From Heterodera schachtii (lineage: Eukaryota; Nematoda; Chromadorea; Rhabditida; Heteroderidae), in contig SIJG01000047.1 in the NCBI GenBank assembly GCA_023374025.1, positions 905,229 to 969,228 on the forward strand: a stretch of 64,000 nucleotides of DNA. The letters run 5' to 3'. The notes under the pieces are model-generated. The model searched no databases and was not told the DNA's origin. It was given only the letters and a program-made list of their open reading frames with translations. Each line of letters starts with the position of its first letter. Positions within the stretch are counted from its first letter, which is position 1. Made by a program: the position numbers and the translations under genes. This document shows positions 58,347 through 64,000 of this stretch, in pieces.

Positions 58347-59597
58347 TAGAGACCGGACGGGATCGGGATCCCGCGGGATTTCTTCGGGACCCCGCGGGAT
58401 TAAATTCGGGATCCCGACCTCGGGATCCGTCCCGAACGATTTTTTAAATTCATCGGGATTGATCGGGATCGGGATTTCATCGGGATCCCGAATCGGGATC
58501 CCTCCCGACCATTTTACCAATCCCGCGGGATCCCGCGGGATTGAAGTCACGATAATTTTTGGAAAAATCTCATTTTTTTAAATTAAGACCTTGGAATTTT
58601 AAATTAAAAATTTGCTTATTTTTCTTTAAAAATCCCTTAAAATCCCAAAAAATTTTCATGAGTCTCAAAATACTTGTGAAAATTTTCAAAATTTGACGCA
58701 AAGGTTGGCCATTTTGTGACTTTTATTCCTTTAAAAAAAGGATTATCAAAAATTATTGTTTTTAATTCCTTAAATAATATTTTAAATCTTATTAGGTAGT
58801 TTCATGCACAACAATTTCTAAGAATTTTGTCTAATAAATTAGATTAGAAATTCTTGTCTAAGTATTTTTCCTTCGGTGCATAACGGCACCGCCGAACTCT
58901 AAAAATCCTTAATTTTCCTGAAAAATTTGCTCAAAATCGCTAAAAAAAAATTGGGGTTTTTTGGACAAAATCTGTTAACAAATCGCATCTAAAATTACAA
59001 AATTTTTCCCGTCGGTGCCTATCGGCACCGCCGGCCTCCACCTTGTTCCCCTAAAGTTTTTGAAAAATTCTCAGCAAAAAATTCTTTAAAATCTGATTTT
59101 TTGATTCCGATGCACATAACGATTTGCTAATTATCCTCAAATTGTTAAAACTGATCATAGGAGGCGAAAATACAAAAATTGATATTAATTAAATTATAAA
59201 AAACTATTTAAAGTTATGTTGTTAAATGTTCTAATTTTTGGTCAAAAATCTGATTTTTAGGCATGAATGATACTCAAATTTTGAAAATTTTCTAAAAACC
59301 TGCTATAATTCCCATCCCTATTTTTCTTCAATCGAATTGATCAATTAGGAATATTAGATAAGCATTTGAACAAAATTTGGCACAAAACGTAAAAAAAAAT
59401 AGGATTTTAGCAAATCCCGATAATCCCGCGGGATCCCGAAAAAAAATCTTCGGGATTGATCGGGATCGGGATTCGATCGGGATCCCGATTCGGGATCCGT
59501 CCCGATCGTTTTTCCAAAATGTTCGGGATTGATCGGGATCGGGATTCAGTCGGGATCCCGACTCGGGATCCATCCGACCCCAGTCGTCCGGTCTCTA
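58347..59597. mobile_element. hAT-like element, 1251 bp, TAGAGACCGGACG termini
   Basis: The termini TAGAGACCGGACG and CGTCCGGTCTCTA are perfect inverted repeats. GTATTTAT flanks both sides (58339-58346 and 59598-59605), an 8-bp target duplication. Subterminal blocks of about 200 bases (58360-58550 and 59410-59580) are dense in CGGGATCGGGAT / ATCCCGATCCCG and are inverted to each other. The core holds two GC-rich hairpins (58871-58895 and 59010-59034) with TTTTTTGGACAAAATCTGTTAAC between them, the reverse complement of the core of the 43783-44441 element. No transposase frame is visible. Confidence 0.88.
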
Positions 59598-59805
59598 GTA
59601 TTTATATATAAAATGGCTTTGCCAAATTTTTTTTTCAATAATTGTTTAATATGCATTGCGGTCATTTATCATTTTTCAAATAATAATTTCAAATATATAT
59701 TTTTTCTTTGTTATAATTTAACAATTAAAGTTTTTTCAAAAAATTCGTCTTAAAAACTGAAAGATTCTTTGGTGAGTAATTAGAAACGATTATTTATTAT
59801 ACATA

Positions 59806-59827
59806 CAGTCATGGACAAAAGTATGGG
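59806..59827 (+). mobile_element. Single Tc1/mariner-like terminus
   Basis: CAGTCATGGACAAAAGTAT directly follows TA, matching the general form of Tc1/mariner inverted-repeat ends. No complementary partner was found downstream in the window, so this is a solo or truncated end. Confidence 0.45.
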
Positions 59828-60141
59828 ATTAATTTTTTTTTAAATCCGGATTTCCAAAAGATGCGTGTTTAAACGAAAAACTTTGTGCCAAAATAAAGCC
59901 TGATATTACTTATGAATTTTTTCTCTGCTAACTTGGAGCTGGGAAATCCCTTTTCGAAAATTTGAGTAGGCCTGCCAGAAAAAACACAAAACGTTAAAAC
60001 TTAAGAATTCGGGCTCTGGAAATTACAAAAAAAAAAAAAAAATACATAATACATAAAAAAGCAATAGGAGATAAAATTCAGAGAATAAAATAGGTAAATG
60101 AAAGTGGAGAAATAAGGGGGATGGAGGATCAGCGGATGAGC

Positions 60142-60162
60142 GGGGGGGGGGGGGGGGGGGGG
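60142..60162 (+). repeat. Poly-G run of 21
   Basis: An uninterrupted G homopolymer lies in a GC-richer island (about 60100-60350) that also carries a GAGA-rich stretch at 60306-60350. The length is likely to vary or be misread. Confidence 0.85.
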
Positions 60163-63100
60163 AAATGCCAAATGGTGTGCTGTGAGGGTAATAATGCCAA
60201 TGGTGCTATGGATGGCGTCGTTTTGTGTTGATTTGCTAACTAAGAAAGCAACGAGAGAGTGTTAGAAGAGAATCAGAAAGACCGACGAATAAATATAAAG
60301 AGATGAGGAGAGAGAGAGAGAAACAGAGAGAGAGAAAGAGAATGAAAGAAAAAAAGTGTTAGGTGTACATCAATAAATTTTACCAAATTGAATTTCATAA
60401 AAAATTTAAATGAATTCCTTAATATAAATTATTTAATAAAAGCCAAAAATATTTATAACAAAAATTATTAATTGAAATTTTTAAAATAAAATAACTATGT
60501 AATTGCCATTTTTTAAATTGTTTATGAAGTGAACTAATTAATATTTTTTGCCAATTGAATATGAAATCACTTACTTAGTAAATGTTCTTATCTTACCTTT
60601 ATTATTTTGAATATAATTTTTAATTGCATAAATTTTGGCAAACATTTTTCCCTCTGTTTTCTCTTCAGCCATTTCGTCAAATTTCTTTTTATAACAATAA
60701 TTTTTAAAATTAAATTTTATTTTTGGCCGCAAATGGTGCAGCTATTAATAATTGCTTTATATTTTGTTATATAATAATGTAGAAGATACATTTTTTAATT
60801 CATTACATTTCGAAAAAATTATAAAGTTTATGACTTTTAATTTTAAAATATATTCAAACAATGTACATATTTTGCAAATATTTTGTTATTTTTTTAAATA
60901 TTTATTTGTCAAAAATTTATTTTTATCTCGATAACCAGTAGGTGTAGATGGTAATTCTCTCGTTCCTGTCAAATAATGTATATGGTACTAACAAATAAAT
61001 AATATGTGATAATCAACTTAATTATTGAAGAATTTATTATTATTTATTTATTTTTTGGATATGATAAAATGTTAATCCTTTTATATTTAGTATTTTATTA
61101 ATAAATTTATTTGTTCCTGTAAAATCACATTTGATGATAAAATGATGAAACAGTAAGAAATATGCATTTTTTTCTCAGTTCGTCGCTTTTTGTTTTAAAA
61201 ATCAGCTAGAAATAAATATTGATATTTAATTTTTAATTTTGAGTTTGATTTTATACCTTGCTCGACATTGTTTATTTATTTATTTTTACAATTTCTGTAA
61301 TATCCAAGACAAAAAATAATCGTCTAATTGATATTAAACAATTTAATTGAAAAATTTCTATATACGGCTTGTTTAACATTTATTCATTTATATTTTATTT
61401 TCAATTGCTTTTTGTAGGATCGAAATTTAATTATGTTTGTTATTATTCATTTATTCTTTAAATTATTTTACTAAGTGGATTGAATTAAATGTATTTAAAT
61501 TTATTTGACTAGATTTTCTGAAATTATTTATTATTTGTTTCTGAAAAAATGTACTGTATGTGCTTTTAAATTCTTGCTGCAGATCGCTGCTGCCACGTTC
61601 TTTTACGCGACTGAAAGAAGCATATTTTATAATTATAAGTAAAAATTCTTTCTATGTTAATCTTATTTTAAATGGTTTTTTTAATATTTTTTGTTATAAG
61701 GATAACATAAATAATTGATTGTTTTTATTTATATATTTTTTACTTGGAAAAAAATATTATTTGAAAATTAACAATTATTTATGATCATGTTTTAATTCAT
61801 TTAAAGTAAAATGATTCAAAAAGAAATACCAACTTCTTTATCTTCGGTATTTGTAGTATATTTATATTATTATTACTTAGATACAAGAATAAAATTTATA
61901 GAAGGTTTTATGAGTGAAACTTTCGTTTTTTATACATTTATTTGCAAAACAATAATCAAATTTTTATTCAAAATATAATTTTGTTATATAATAAACAAGT
62001 AATTATTATTTTTTCATTATTATTGGCTATGTAATTTTACAAAAGCTATTTAGTTGTTTTTCTTTTAATTTTATTAAATTTTTGAACAGAACTTCTTTAA
62101 CAAAATTAAATTATTTCTTATTTTAATCTTGCTTTTAAAATAATTTTCTTTATTTTTTTTTTTGAAAAACGGCAACTTATTTTTATGTTATCCTAATTGC
62201 TTCTCATTTTATTTATTTATTGGGGTTTTATATTTTTGGAAAAATCAATATTTTAGCTGGCTTATTTTGCTCTTAATCTATAATTTGTTGCCATATGCCA
62301 TTTCGGGTTTTTAATGTTGTCAATTAATTGATTTTTCTCTTGATTCGTTGTAGTATACAATTCGTGTTTTTGTGTTGTGTGCTTAGCCATAAAAATATGT
62401 TATCAAGTGTTTTGTTAATTAATTTATTTATTTCATTTAAATATCTTTCAATATATGGTTTAATTATATTTTTGTTTATATTAATCTTTGTTTTGGTAAT
62501 TTAATTATAAGTTAACAGAGGCCGAAAAGATAAACATTTTTTAAATTAAGCTTTTGAATTATAATATTTAATTCAAAGCAATTACGAATAGCTCTCAGCG
62601 TGTATCTCTCTGTCGATTTTGCAACAGTTACTCCGAAGCAGAATACTGGATATTACGGTATTACTTATATATTCTTTTTTAAATTAATTTTTTTATTTAA
62701 AATTTTTCGAAAGGACAATTTATTTTTATGTTATTCTCATGCTTTTATTTATTTAATTTTGTAATTTATTATGAAAATATATTTGCTTTATATATACATA
62801 TAATACTTCTAAACTAATAAGGTTTTAAAATGAAAAATTACTTTTTTTTTGTAATTTTATTTATAAATGTTCGTTTAACATAATTTTCAAAGTACCAACT
62901 AATTGAATGAATAATTAATTTTAAATATGTCAGTCATATATTTATTCATGTGCTCGTGGAAGCGGCGACAATTGTTGGAGTGTCTGTCGCTTATTAAATA
63001 CATATATAAAGTGCAGTTTTACGCTCTTTCGATATTGAAAACAATGATTGTTTTGCTATGTTATGGTTTATTATTTAAAATTTTTTAATTAAAAATTTAA

Positions 63101-64000
63101 TTAAATAAATTAAGATTTTTCGTTTTGGCCAGTCAGTCTATTTTCGCTTCATTAAAAATCCATTTAATGTTTCATTGAGCTGTTGCCGTTATTAATATAC
63201 CAAAATCTGAACAAATTATAAAGGAATTTTTTTAATTTAATTTTAAATTTTATTAGGTATTTGAGAGATTTTTTAGGCTTAACATAAGTTTTTATTTTCA
63301 ATATTTTTTTGAAGTATTTAATCATGCCACTTTCAGTTGACACAAGCATCTCTTAACACTTTATTTTCTTTTTTTTTATAGTTTTAAGTTATTTTATTAT
63401 ATAAAATATATTAAATTATTCATATTTTTTTTTCTGTTAATTATATTTCAGTACTCGTTTTTTCTTTAGATCCATTCTAACTACTCTTATATAGATTTTT
63501 TTAATTTTTCAATTGAATTAAAGCAAAAAAATTATTTAAGTATTTTGAAAATACCTCTTTTTAATTCCTTTTATTAATTTAATTTTTTTAAATTTATTTT
63601 ACTAATTATTTGCTTAATTTCGACCAACAATTTATTTTTGTATTTATATTTGATTTCTGTCTACTAATGTTGTGTTTTAATAATATAAGTTTTTTAAAAA
63701 ATTTTTTATTTTAAACTAAAGAAATTTTTGATTGGTGAACTTTATAATTTTTACGAACCTACAAGGTTTAGATTAGTGAAATTTCTCTTTGTATAATAGC
63801 TTGGCCCTGACTTATTAAATCGTTGGTAAAAATATTTTAGAAGGCCTATTATCGAATTTAATATCAAATGTTTAAGGTTTACAAATCTTTTAAAATATTG
63901 GAAGGAAAAATTTAAATAAATTTTTATTTATTCTTTGGTTTGTTTGGGAAAAATTTCTTCTTTTATTTGTCATAATATTAAGGATTTGGTATTCTTTTAT

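Larger units (their letters stand above)
54250..64000. other. Extremely AT-rich region without a supported gene
   Basis: From about 54250 to the window end the sequence is dominated by TTTATT/AATAAA-like words. The few open frames (for example 55161-55430 and 60752-60934) are Phe/Leu/Ile/Asn-rich AT noise. Short GC-richer islets of 30-60 bases occur near 55350, 56627, 56990-57040, 57815, 61570, 62597 and 62950. One MITE, one Tc1-like terminus, a poly-G run and a GA-rich patch interrupt it. It could be heterochromatin, giant introns, or poorly assembled sequence. Confidence 0.5.

Overview
The window is nuclear DNA of a eukaryote, most likely a nematode. It holds multi-exon genes with short, very AT-rich introns, TTTCAG-type acceptors and occasional GC-AG introns. 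Two genes resemble well-known Caenorhabditis proteins: a Disabled/DAB-1 adaptor and a VHP-1-like MAP-kinase phosphatase. The many GC donors and the heavy repeat load fit a plant-parasitic (cyst-type) tylenchid, but that placement is inference. No bacterial gene organisation is present.

Layout. 1-3658 is upstream DNA with poly-C and CT tracts. 3659-8017 (+) is a nine-exon dab-1 homologue with a PTB domain, DPF and NPF endocytic motifs, one GC-AG intron and a 2-bp frameshift in the PTB exon. 8018-10917 holds a tRNA-like sequence and a 346-bp tandem array ending in an inverted half copy. 10918-17884 (-) is a vhp-1-like dual-specificity phosphatase whose catalytic domain is split over five exons, with a long low-complexity tail. 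A matching first exon may lie at 29609-29990 (-), which would make 17.9-29.6 kb one large repeat-filled intron. That stretch contains several minisatellites, G-rich arrays and hAT-type MITEs. 30-35 kb is mostly intergenic, with another hAT-type MITE and a foldback element. 35193-36402 (-) carries a peptidase-M41 (FtsH-type) exon with HEGAH and a decayed second copy whose HExxH is interrupted by a stop. 38866-39491 has four tandem copies of an exon-like leader cassette. 39636-43766 (+) is an unrecognised, secreted or membrane-anchored cysteine-rich protein of about 323 residues, built from a duplicated pair of exons. All its introns are in phase 1, and a 43-bp minisatellite expands one of them. 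43783-45843 has three hAT-type MITEs with perfect 8-bp target duplications. 46.6-54.2 kb is a satellite-like field with a 1.16-kb higher-order repeat. 54.25-64 kb is extremely AT-rich, without a supported gene, and carries another 1.25-kb hAT-like element.

How the parts relate. The two conserved genes act in different pathways: DAB-1 in clathrin-linked receptor trafficking, and VHP-1 in switching off stress MAP kinases. They are not an operon. The strongest candidates for something undescribed are the phase-1 duplicated cysteine-rich gene with its repeated leader cassettes, a stand-alone M41 domain, and a dispersed GC-rich hairpin with a GATA/TATC loop that is carried by different MITE families.
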